Below are positions 43,908 through 51,024 of a DNA stretch of 64,000 nucleotides, piece by piece. Below the pieces are notes generated by a model, which was not told the DNA's origin, did not search any database, and was given only the letters and a program-made list of their open reading frames with translations. Origin of the DNA: Treponema sp. (lineage in GTDB: Bacteria > Spirochaetota > Spirochaetia > Treponematales > Breznakiellaceae); contig WRLP01000006.1 of NCBI GenBank assembly GCA_009777535.1, positions 62,001-126,000 on the forward strand, read 5' to 3'. The position numbers were made by a program, and so were the translations under genes. Every line of letters begins with the position of its first letter. Within the stretch, counting starts at the first letter, position 1.

Positions 43908-44747
43908 ATGAAAGAGAAAATCATAAAAATTGGATTGACAGCGGTTTTATTTACAACCGGATTGATTTTTATTGGCTGTCCAACCGGAGGCGGCGGCGGT
44001 GACAGTAATCCGTTCATTGGAACCTGGGAAGGGACATTGACTAATAATTCCGGTACTTATACTTATGCTGATGAAGAAATAGTGTTTACCGGCAATGAAT
44101 GGGAAATGGGCTTTGCCGGGGAAGGTACGTACCATAGAAATGGAAATACTGTTATTTTGTACGATGAAGATGATGAAGAAATTGGCTTCGCAACGATAAA
44201 TGGTAATTCTTTGACGATAACTTTTTACTATGGTAGTGATAATATTGGCGGCACCTTTACAAGAAAGGGCGGTTCCGGGGGCGGTGGCGGCTCCGGAGGT
44301 GGAGGGGGAGGATCCGGTTCTGGTGTTGGAAAGACCTTGCTCATCACAGGGATTACACAAGCGCAATATAATCAGGGCGAAGACGGCGTTCTGGTGCTGG
44401 TATTCCCAAGAAATACATCACAAAATGTTGTATTAAACGACATATATGTATACATGAGCGGAAATGGATACGGATATACCGGGTCGTTTATTGCCGGCTC
44501 CGATTTCGATGATGGAGATATTGAAATTCAAAAAAGCGGAAATAACTATAATATGACCGTTTATTTATATGATTTTGACGGGGACAGATGGACTGGTTCA
44601 GGGTCTTACGATATATGGCTAGCCTTGTTAAGAGAAAATAGGGGGACTTTATACCAGGCGGCGAACAAATCAATAACATCGTCAACAACAACAATTCCCG
44701 CGTCCCAATTCACCAACAAAGGGTCACAGAATTTATGGGATTATTAA
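43908..44747 (+). CDS. Lipoprotein with glycine-rich linker, within repeat-bounded cassette
   Basis: The start is ATG 43908, with GGAGAG 4-9 bases upstream; an ATG at 43896 lies inside this site. The 279-residue protein has a lipobox (GLIFIGC, Cys near 24), an N-terminal lipocalin-like beta domain (NPFIGTWEGTLTNNSGTYTY, about 33-120), a Gly/Ser linker (about 120-142) and a C-terminal beta-rich domain (LLITGITQAQYNQGEDGVL). It has its own promoter and a downstream hairpin. Such two-domain lipoproteins are abundant in Treponema; function unknown. Confidence 0.85.
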   Translation: MKEKIIKIGLTAVLFTTGLIFIGCPTGGGGGDSNPFIGTWEGTLTNNSGTYTYADEEIVFTGNEWEMGFAGEGTYHRNGNTVILYDEDDEEIGFATINGNSLTITFYYGSDNIGGTFTRKGGSGGGGGSGGGGGGSGSGVGKTLLITGITQAQYNQGEDGVLVLVFPRNTSQNVVLNDIYVYMSGNGYGYTGSFIAGSDFDDGDIEIQKSGNNYNMTVYLYDFDGDRWTGSGSYDIWLALLRENRGTLYQAANKSITSSTTTIPASQFTNKGSQNLWDY

Positions 44748-44757
44748 TTTAACAAAA

Positions 44758-44802
44758 CTCCCGCCGGGGCAACCGCTATCCGCTATTTATGTCCCGGCGG
44801 AG
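44758..44802 (+). terminator. GC-rich hairpin after the cassette lipoprotein
   Basis: CCGCCGGG (44761-44768) and CCCGGCGG (44793-44800) form a stem extended by CTC/AG, with a loop of about 24 bases. No T-run follows, so termination would be inefficient. The right arm abuts the direct repeat at 44801. Confidence 0.4.
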
Positions 44803-44823
44803 CAAGCCTGGCGGAATTTAAAT
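44801..44823. repeat. 23-base direct repeat, right copy
   Basis: Identical to 43783-43805. If the two copies recombined, the MATE reading frame would continue to LKLR and a stop within 11-12 bases. Confidence 0.9.
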
Positions 44824-44861
44824 TGAAACTACGGTAAGGCGGAACATACAGACAGGTATCT

Positions 44862-45113
44862 TTATGCCTCGTTTTTCCACAGCGGATACAGTATATCGAC
44901 AACATCCTGTACCGTTTTTACGTTCCTGAAAATAGACGATTCGGGCTTTCCCTCAATATGGTTTTCCAGGTAAATCAGAAGATCCACGGCGTCAAGCGAA
45001 TCAAAATCCAGCTCATCTTCCAGCAGCTTATCAGGGCTTATCATATCTTCCTGTAAGCCAAATTTGTCCATTAGCAATTTTTTTACTGCTGCGTAAACAT
45101 CATCTTTGCACAT
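44862..45113 (-). CDS. Acyl carrier protein, third copy, stand-alone
   Basis: The protein of 83 residues has DELDFDSLDAVDLLIYLENH with the modified Ser, and a C-terminal TVQDVVDILYPLWKNEA. The start is ATG 45113 (MCKDDVYAAVKKL); the frame upstream to 45146 is promoter DNA. It lies opposite the methyltransferase with overlapping promoters, so a role with the chain-length-factor arm is likely. Confidence 0.9.
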   Translation of the reverse strand: MCKDDVYAAVKKLLMDKFGLQEDMISPDKLLEDELDFDSLDAVDLLIYLENHIEGKPESSIFRNVKTVQDVVDILYPLWKNEA

Positions 45114-45125
45114 AACTATTGATAA

Positions 45126-45154
45126 GTATAACAGGATTGACATCATTTTGTCAA
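45126..45154 (-). promoter_or_regulatory. Promoter of the third ACP gene
   Basis: Read leftward: TTGACA (45149-45154), spacer of 17, TTATAC (45126-45131). Close to consensus. Confidence 0.85.
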
Positions 45155-45166
45155 AGGTACTATCAT
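45137..45166 (+). promoter_or_regulatory. Promoter of the methyltransferase operon
   Basis: TTGACA (45137-45142), spacer of 18, TATCAT (45161-45166). Its -35 forms the palindrome TTGACATCATTTTGTCAA (45137-45154) with the opposing -35. Confidence 0.7.
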
Positions 45167-45181
45167 TTGGTTATATAACTT

Positions 45182-46309
45182 ATGAAAGGAAAAAGGCAGT
45201 TAACGCAGGACTTTTATTATTCCGATGATATTCCCGCGGTAGAAGCTAAATTCGAGGCCCAAAAAATATGCTTTTCCCCGCTTGCTTTTCAGGCTGTCCG
45301 CTCCCTGCTGTCCCTGGGCATTTTGCAAAAAATATCGGATGCCGGCGATACCGGCCTTAACAGGGAAGAAATCGCTAAGCAGTGCAGCGTCAGCGTTTAC
45401 GGAGCCGGGGTTCTGGCGGAAACAGCCCTTGGAATGGGTGTGTTAAAGCTAAGACCGTCAGAAAATGCCCAAGACGAAGAACGGTTCGTGCTTGGAAAAA
45501 TTGGCTGGTTTTTCCTGGAAGACAATATGACAGCAGCCAATTTTAATTTTATTAATGATGTCTGTTATCTGGGCGCCCATGATCTTGAAAAATCAATTAA
45601 AACCGGAAAACCCCAAGGGCTTTCAGTTTTTGGCCGTCAGTGGAAAACCATATACGAAGCGCTCTCGTCTCTTCCAGAAAAGGCGAAAAAAAGCTGGTTC
45701 GCCTTTGATCACTTTTATTCAGACATCGCTTTCCCCGACGCCCTGCCCATTGTTTTTTCATCTCCGGCGCTTGCAGCCGGCCGCCTTTTTGACATAGGCG
45801 GCAATACGGCAAAATGGGCAATCGCCTGCTGCAATTACAATAAGGACGTAAAGATTACGATAATCGACCTTCCAGGACAAACCGAAGTAGCCCTGCAAAA
45901 CGCAAAGGCGGCCGGCTGCGAGAGCAGGATAGATGTTTTCCCCTGCGATGTATTGGACGAAAAAGCGGCCTTCCCCGCCGGCGCGGCGGCAATTTGGATG
46001 AGCCAGTTTCTTGATTGTTTCTCGCTGGAGCAGGTTACGGCCATCATGGCCAAGGTTTACGCCGCAGCGGAAAAAGACACGGATATTTGGGTGCTGGAGC
46101 CTCTTTGGGACATGCAGCGTTTTCAGGCTTCAGCATTTTCTCTACAGGCAGTCTCCCTGTACTTTACATGTATGGCAAACGGCTGCAGCAAGATGTACCG
46201 TTACGCCGAACTTTGCGCCGCGGTTGAAAAGGCTGGTTTTGTGTTAAGCGAAAGCCATCATAATTTGGGATCAAACAGCTATTCACTGCTTCGTTTCAGA
46301 AAAAAATGA
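45182..46309 (+). CDS. SAM-dependent methyltransferase, O-methyltransferase type (ApeB-like)
   Basis: The 375-residue protein has an N-terminal winged-helix dimerisation domain (about 25-110) and a C-terminal class I methyltransferase (about 185-370; AAGRLFDIGGNTAKWAIACC, VKITIIDLPGQTEVALQNA, FPCDVLDEKAAFPAG). This is the architecture of small-molecule O- and C-methyltransferases. In known aryl polyenes the aryl head is methylated, so this is a plausible ring methylase. It begins the rightward operon and overlaps the next gene by 4 bases. Confidence 0.84.
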   Translation: MKGKRQLTQDFYYSDDIPAVEAKFEAQKICFSPLAFQAVRSLLSLGILQKISDAGDTGLNREEIAKQCSVSVYGAGVLAETALGMGVLKLRPSENAQDEERFVLGKIGWFFLEDNMTAANFNFINDVCYLGAHDLEKSIKTGKPQGLSVFGRQWKTIYEALSSLPEKAKKSWFAFDHFYSDIAFPDALPIVFSSPALAAGRLFDIGGNTAKWAIACCNYNKDVKITIIDLPGQTEVALQNAKAAGCESRIDVFPCDVLDEKAAFPAGAAAIWMSQFLDCFSLEQVTAIMAKVYAAAEKDTDIWVLEPLWDMQRFQASAFSLQAVSLYFTCMANGCSKMYRYAELCAAVEKAGFVLSESHHNLGSNSYSLLRFRKK

Positions 46310-47019
46310 AAGTTAGTAATACAGGCGGCAGAACCTTATATGTATCCCGCTTTTCTTCATGGGCGCCCGGACTTAGCGGCGCAAATGACTGGCTGCAGTG
46401 GGCGCACGGACGGAAAGAAAGCGAATCAAGCGGCGAAGCCCCTTCCCTTGATTTTCCTGAATCGCGGTGGATTGTACTTGAGCAAAAAGAATTCTCACTG
46501 TTCAGGCGCCGGCAGAGCCAGATCTCACGAATGACAATACACGTCATGCACGAGATCATGCCCATTGGAGAAAAAACAAAAACAGTGTTTGTTTCATTCA
46601 GGGGTGAAATATCCCAACAGTATAAAATCAACAAAACGTTATACGAAGAAGGCACTGTAAGCCCCGCCGCTTTTTCGCAGTCTGTTTTCAACACCCCGCC
46701 GGCTCTCGCAGCAATAGCTCTGGGGCTGCATCAGGGTTACACGGCAATTTATCCGGCAGGCAGCTGCTTCAAAACCGCCTTCCAGGCGGCGGCCGCCGGC
46801 ATTTTTTCCGGTAACGATACGGAAACTGTTCTCGTATACGCTGATGAGCTATGCCCTGCGGAATACGGCGCACTCTGCCCCCGGCCGGACAAACCCCTTG
46901 CCTTTGCCGCACTTCTTTCAGGCCATGCGCCGGGTATCCCTGTTTTTCCTGATATGGAGTGCCTTAATTCTCCGCAAAATTTTTTGAAACATCTTTATCT
47001 TAAAAAGGACGTTTCGTGA
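46306..47019 (+). CDS. Ketosynthase-like chain-length factor (ApeC-like)
   Basis: The 237-residue protein has the opening FSSWAPGLSGANDWLQWAHG of the beta-ketoacyl synthase N-terminal-like family, and SVFNTPPALAAIALGL and YPAGSCFKTAFQAAA in the core, without the full KS catalytic triad and without a C-terminal thiolase half. Its length and sequence fit ApeC, which partners a ketosynthase as chain-length factor. It overlaps both neighbours. Confidence 0.8.
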   Translation: MKVSNTGGRTLYVSRFSSWAPGLSGANDWLQWAHGRKESESSGEAPSLDFPESRWIVLEQKEFSLFRRRQSQISRMTIHVMHEIMPIGEKTKTVFVSFRGEISQQYKINKTLYEEGTVSPAAFSQSVFNTPPALAAIALGLHQGYTAIYPAGSCFKTAFQAAAAGIFSGNDTETVLVYADELCPAEYGALCPRPDKPLAFAALLSGHAPGIPVFPDMECLNSPQNFLKHLYLKKDVS

Positions 47020-47807
47020 ACACTTCATTGCCGCCGGTCAGTAACCGGCCTTTATATGTTTACCGAATCGTATTTAAGGTAATCAGTTTTATAATTTTCG
47101 GATTGGCTTCCCTTCTCCTGGTGTTTCCAATCATGCCTGTTTTTTTACTCATCTTTCGTCCTGTTGAAAATTTCCGTAAAACAACGCGCCGCTTTGTTTC
47201 ATTCTTCTTTAGATTTTTCATTTCCTTTATGACATTCACCGGCGTTGTTGAATTGAAAACCGCAGACAGGGATTTTTTTAAGAACTTAAAATCGAAAATT
47301 GTAGTCGCAAACCACCCTTCACTCCTTGATGTAGTTATGATCATTTCCCTAATCCCAAATGCCGATGTAATTGTTCAGGGTGATTACCGCAACACAGTTA
47401 TAGGCGGAGTGATCAGGCTTCTTTACATTCTTAACACGCTGAATTTTGAGGAGATGGCTGCCGCATGTAAAGAATCGCTGGCAAAGGGTAACTGCCTGGT
47501 TATTTTTCCCGAAGGAACCAGAACACGCCGCGATGGAGAAATGCGCCTGAAGAAGGGCGCCGCGCGCATTTCCCTGCTGACAGGAACGGAAATTGTCGCC
47601 GCCCACATCGGGGGAACGGACAAATACGGCCTTGGAAAAAAGGAGCCGTTCCTTTCGTTTAACCATACCGATAAATATATTTATATAATCACTCTTCAAA
47701 AAATTATTAACCCAAAAGAATTTGAAGGATTGGAAATGCACCGCGCTGTAAGAAGGCTTAATGAACGGCTTCTGGATATATTCAAAAACCCGGTTAACAA
47801 ACAATGA
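47016..47807 (+). CDS. LPLAT/PlsC-type 1-acylglycerol-3-phosphate acyltransferase (ApeD-like)
   Basis: The 263-residue membrane protein has two N-terminal helices and the family motifs VVANHPSLLDVVM (NHxxxxD) and VIFPEGTRTRRDGEMRLKKG (FPEGTRS-type). It would transfer the polyene or a fatty acyl chain to a glycerol or sugar lipid. The start is GTG 47016 with AAGGA upstream, overlapping the previous stop; it overlaps the following lipoprotein by 4 bases. Confidence 0.87.
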   Translation: MNTSLPPVSNRPLYVYRIVFKVISFIIFGLASLLLVFPIMPVFLLIFRPVENFRKTTRRFVSFFFRFFISFMTFTGVVELKTADRDFFKNLKSKIVVANHPSLLDVVMIISLIPNADVIVQGDYRNTVIGGVIRLLYILNTLNFEEMAAACKESLAKGNCLVIFPEGTRTRRDGEMRLKKGAARISLLTGTEIVAAHIGGTDKYGLGKKEPFLSFNHTDKYIYIITLQKIINPKEFEGLEMHRAVRRLNERLLDIFKNPVNKQ

Positions 47808-48535
47808 GAAATTATTTTTATCTGTTAATTGCAATTTTTACTTTATTCGCCGGCGGCTGCAATACCATCACGAAGGCTAACCACGAATTCGAAATTGACA
47901 GAATGGCGGTAATACTTACCTTTGACGACGGCCCGAATTCAAATGCCGATACAACGGCGCATGTTCTGGATGTACTCAAAAAACATGATATTACCGCCAT
48001 GTTCGCCCTGTTAGGTGTAAATGCGACGCGTAATCCTGAGCTAACAAGACGCATTCACGATGAAGGGCATTTTATAATTAACCACGGCTATTCCGATAAA
48101 TTTGCCATTAATATGAAAAATGGAGAATTCAGGGAAAATTTAAGGAATGGAGAGGCGGCGATTACAGAGGCCCTGGGCGCCCCGCTTAACATAAGGCTAT
48201 ACCGGCCCCACGGTGATTTTTACCGCCGACGGCACGAAAGAATCTGGCAGGAAGAAGGCTGGATATTGCTGGGCGGCAATATCAGGGCTTACGATGCTGT
48301 AATCAGGGAAGCGGAAAAAGATAAAGTGAAAAGGCGTATAATCGGCAAAACCTTAAAAAAAGGGGGAGGAATTATTTTGCTTCATGATGCAAGGGATTCT
48401 TACCTGCGTATGGAGGTTGGCCTGGCAAAAAAACCATCGGGCCCTTTTAACCGCTCCTGGATCCCTGAAATTTTGGAAGAAATCATTATCGACCTGCTTG
48501 AAAAAGGCTACAATTTTGTTGTCCCTGAATGGTAA
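47804..48535 (+). CDS. NodB-type polysaccharide deacetylase-like lipoprotein
   Basis: The 243-residue protein has a lipobox (LFAGGC, Cys near 19) and a NodB domain with LTFDDGPNS (Asp pair) and GGIILLHDARD. Motif 2 is unusual: NHGYSDK has the first metal His but Asp instead of the second His. RPHGD replaces RPPxG. Deacetylase activity is therefore doubtful, or the metal site is altered. It ends the rightward polyene operon, at a position where a lipoprotein such as ApeN could be expected, but has no resemblance to it. Confidence 0.82.
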   Translation: MRNYFYLLIAIFTLFAGGCNTITKANHEFEIDRMAVILTFDDGPNSNADTTAHVLDVLKKHDITAMFALLGVNATRNPELTRRIHDEGHFIINHGYSDKFAINMKNGEFRENLRNGEAAITEALGAPLNIRLYRPHGDFYRRRHERIWQEEGWILLGGNIRAYDAVIREAEKDKVKRRIIGKTLKKGGGIILLHDARDSYLRMEVGLAKKPSGPFNRSWIPEILEEIIIDLLEKGYNFVVPEW

Positions 48536-48570
48536 CCCCCAAAGAAATCAATTTTTTCTTATTTTTTTTA

Positions 48571-48711
48571 GCCACTAACCTCACTAACTTACACGAACTT
48601 GTTGTTAGAAAGCTCATTTCTACCTCCAAATTCCATGAAATTAAGAAGAATCATAAAGGTTTTCAATAATATCGAACAAATGGTTCGTGATTGTTTGTGA
48701 GGTTCGTGGTA
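48571..48711. repeat. MITE-like element, copy 1
   Basis: About 140 bases with imperfect inverted ends (GCCACTAACCTCACTAAC and the complement of GTTTGTGAGGTTCGTGG). It is about 80 per cent identical by eye to 56087-56230. It contains no gene and lies 35 bases after the deacetylase gene, before accD. Confidence 0.75.
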
Positions 48712-48749
48712 AAATACTTAAAAATTGAATTTCCTGGGTGAAAAGGCAC

Positions 48750-48779
48750 TTGAAAGGCGCCTCAATCTCTGCTTAGAAT
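48750..48779 (+). promoter_or_regulatory. Candidate promoter immediately before accD
   Basis: TTGAAA (48750-48755), 18-base spacer, TAGAAT (48774-48779). Transcription would start at about the accD ATG (48786), so the mRNA would be leaderless, or this is a chance match. Confidence 0.35.
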
Positions 48780-48785
48780 GGAAAA

Positions 48786-49571
48786 ATGAATGACACAAAC
48801 TGTATAAATTGTCAAACTCCCATACCAGGACAGGAGTTTGAGCGGAATCTTTGGGTCTGCGATAAATGCGGCTGCCACTCAAGAATAAACTGGCAGCAGC
48901 GCCTGGAAATAACCGCAGACAAAGGCAGCTTTACAGAGTTTGATTCAGGAATGAAATCAGGTAACCCAATTGGGTTTCCCGGATACGAGGAGAAAATCAG
49001 CGAATTACAGAAAACCTGTAACACTTCGGAAGCGGTGGTTACAGGGCGCTGCACCATAAAGGGCTACCCTGTTGTCATGGGAATAATGGACAGCCGGTTT
49101 ATGATGGCAAGCATGGGGAGCGTTGTTGGTGAAAAAATTACCAGGGCCTTGGAATACGCAACTGCAAATAAACTGCCTGCCGTGGTTTTTTCCGCTTCGG
49201 GCGGAGCGCGAATGCAGGAGGGGATAATATCCCTGATGCAGATGGCGAAAACCTCCGGCGCGGTAGCCCGTCACAACGCGGCAGGCCAGCTTTACATCTC
49301 GGTAATAACAGACCCGACAACGGGCGGCGTTACGGCATCATTCGCCACCCTTGGCGATGTTATCCTGGCCGAACCGGGGGTAATTATAGGATTTGCCGGA
49401 AAGCGCGTAATACAGGACACAATCGGCGCTGTCCTGCCCGAAAGGTTTCAAACGGCGGAATTTGTTTATGAGCATGGTTTTGTCGACGCGATTTCCGGCC
49501 GGCGGGAAATGCCCGGTTTAATCGCCAAAATTATCGCCCTGCACGGCTACAGGCCGCAAGGAGGAAAATAA
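48786..49571 (+). CDS. accD: Acetyl-CoA carboxylase carboxyltransferase subunit beta
   Basis: AccD with AccA transfers CO2 from carboxybiotin to acetyl-CoA, making malonyl-CoA. The 261-residue protein has an N-terminal zinc ribbon (CINC, then CDKCGC, at about 5-30) and the oxyanion-hole and substrate region FSASGGARMQEGIISLMQMAK and ITDPTTGGVTASFA. It overlaps accA by one base. Sited right after the polyene cluster, it would raise malonyl-CoA for chain extension. Confidence 0.97.
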   Translation: MNDTNCINCQTPIPGQEFERNLWVCDKCGCHSRINWQQRLEITADKGSFTEFDSGMKSGNPIGFPGYEEKISELQKTCNTSEAVVTGRCTIKGYPVVMGIMDSRFMMASMGSVVGEKITRALEYATANKLPAVVFSASGGARMQEGIISLMQMAKTSGAVARHNAAGQLYISVITDPTTGGVTASFATLGDVILAEPGVIIGFAGKRVIQDTIGAVLPERFQTAEFVYEHGFVDAISGRREMPGLIAKIIALHGYRPQGGK

Positions 49572-50371
49572 TGGCGCTTTCCATGCAGCAAAAACTTGAT
49601 CTCCTGAAAAACCTCGGACGCCCGACAATTCACGACTATGTTCCGCTTATATTCAACGACTTTATCGAATTTCACGGGGATCGCTATTTCAGCGACGACC
49701 CCGCCGTTTTGGGCGGAATATGTACATTAGGCGACATTCCAGTAACTGTGATCTCCCAGGTACGCGCTAAAGACATCGAAGGCCTTCAAAGAATTAATTT
49801 TTCCATGCCGCACCCCGAAGGGTACCGGAAAGCACTGCGTCTTGCCAGGCAGGCGGAAAAATTCCGCCGCCCGGTTATCTGTTTTATTGATACCCCCGGA
49901 GCTTACTGCGGGGTCGGCGCTGAAGAACGCGGCCAGGGCGAGGCGATTGCCCGCAGCCTGCATGAATTTATGATGCTGAAAACACCGGTAATCTCCGTTG
50001 TATTGGGCGAAGGCGGCTCCGGCGGAGCTCTGGCTCTTGGCGTCTGCGATGAACTTGCAATGCTGGAAAACGCCCTTTACTCGGTAATTTCGCCCAAGGG
50101 TTTTGCTTCGATCCTGTGGAAGGACGGTTCAAGGGAGAGGGAAGCCGCCGAACTAATGAAAATTACCGCCTTGGATCTGCACAGCTTCGGCGTCTGCGAT
50201 AAAATAATCGCCGAACCGGAGGGCGGCGCTGCCAGGGACATAAACCTTACTGCAGGCAATATATCAGCATGGCTCAAAGAATCCTGCGCTCGCCTTTTAT
50301 CCGAAAACTTTGAACTGCTTCCAGAAAAACGTTATCAAAAATTCAGAAAAATAGGAGTATTCAGCGAATGA
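49571..50371 (+). CDS. accA: Acetyl-CoA carboxylase carboxyltransferase subunit alpha
   Basis: The 266-residue protein has the AccA signatures DFIEFHGDRYFSDDPAV, FIDTPGAYCGVGAEERGQGE and VLGEGGSGGALALGVCDE. It is a little shorter than the E. coli protein (about 319) because the N-terminal extension is reduced. It overlaps pncA by 4 bases. Confidence 0.96.
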   Translation: MALSMQQKLDLLKNLGRPTIHDYVPLIFNDFIEFHGDRYFSDDPAVLGGICTLGDIPVTVISQVRAKDIEGLQRINFSMPHPEGYRKALRLARQAEKFRRPVICFIDTPGAYCGVGAEERGQGEAIARSLHEFMMLKTPVISVVLGEGGSGGALALGVCDELAMLENALYSVISPKGFASILWKDGSREREAAELMKITALDLHSFGVCDKIIAEPEGGAARDINLTAGNISAWLKESCARLLSENFELLPEKRYQKFRKIGVFSE

Positions 50372-51024
50372 CGCTTAATGCAGCCAGGACTCTGTTACTG
50401 GAAATTGATGTTCAGAATGACTTCTGCAGCGGGGCGCTGGCCGTCCAAAACGCCGTTGAAGTTATTCCGCCTCTGAATGCCCTGGCGGCGGCCGTCACGG
50501 CAAAAGGCGGGTGCGCGGCGGCCACACAGGACTGGCACCCGTGGGGGCATTCTTCCTTTGCATCATCTTACAGCGGTAAAAGTCCGGGGGATATTATCGA
50601 TACAGAAACTGTAAATGGCCAGGTATTGTGGCCGGATCATTGTATACAGGGCAGTTGGGGAGCGGCATTCCATGAGCAGCTTAATCTTGACCCTGTAAGT
50701 TTTATTATACGCAAGGGCCTTCAAAAAACGCTGGATTCCTATTCGGCTTTTTTTGAAAACGACCGCCGCACCCCCACCGGCCTTGAAGGCCTGATACGCG
50801 GCCTTGGAATAGAAACCGTAATAATCGGCGGACTTGCCACCGACTATTGTGTGTTTTACAGCGCCATGGACTGTAAGCGGCTTGGTCTGGCGACAATAAT
50901 CGCCGGCGACGCCGTCCGGGGCGTGGACTTTCCGGCGGGTTCAGTGGATAATGCTGTTAAAGAAATGAAAAAAAACGGAATTGAATTTATCAGTTCCGCT
51001 GAATTAATTGGCAGGCTAAAATGA
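50368..51024 (+). CDS. pncA: Nicotinamidase
   Basis: PncA hydrolyses nicotinamide to nicotinate for NAD salvage. The 218-residue isochorismatase-fold protein shows the catalytic Asp (LLEIDVQNDF), the metal site DWHPWGHSSF, Lys in IIRKGLQKTLDSYSAFFEN and the nucleophile Cys in LATDYCVFYSA. It overlaps accA and pncB, so NAD salvage and malonyl-CoA synthesis share an operon. Confidence 0.95.
   Translation: MTLNAARTLLLEIDVQNDFCSGALAVQNAVEVIPPLNALAAAVTAKGGCAAATQDWHPWGHSSFASSYSGKSPGDIIDTETVNGQVLWPDHCIQGSWGAAFHEQLNLDPVSFIIRKGLQKTLDSYSAFFENDRRTPTGLEGLIRGLGIETVIIGGLATDYCVFYSAMDCKRLGLATIIAGDAVRGVDFPAGSVDNAVKEMKKNGIEFISSAELIGRLK

Noticed and set aside
44270-44330. The Gly/Ser-rich repeat in the cassette lipoprotein as a tandem repeat or CRISPR-like structure
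   Set aside because: It is GGN codon repetition encoding a flexible linker; no spacer structure.
46306-47019. Ketosynthase fragment as a pseudogene
   Set aside because: The length of about 240 residues and the WAPGL opening fit a known short chain-length-factor family, and the gene is precisely coupled to its neighbours.
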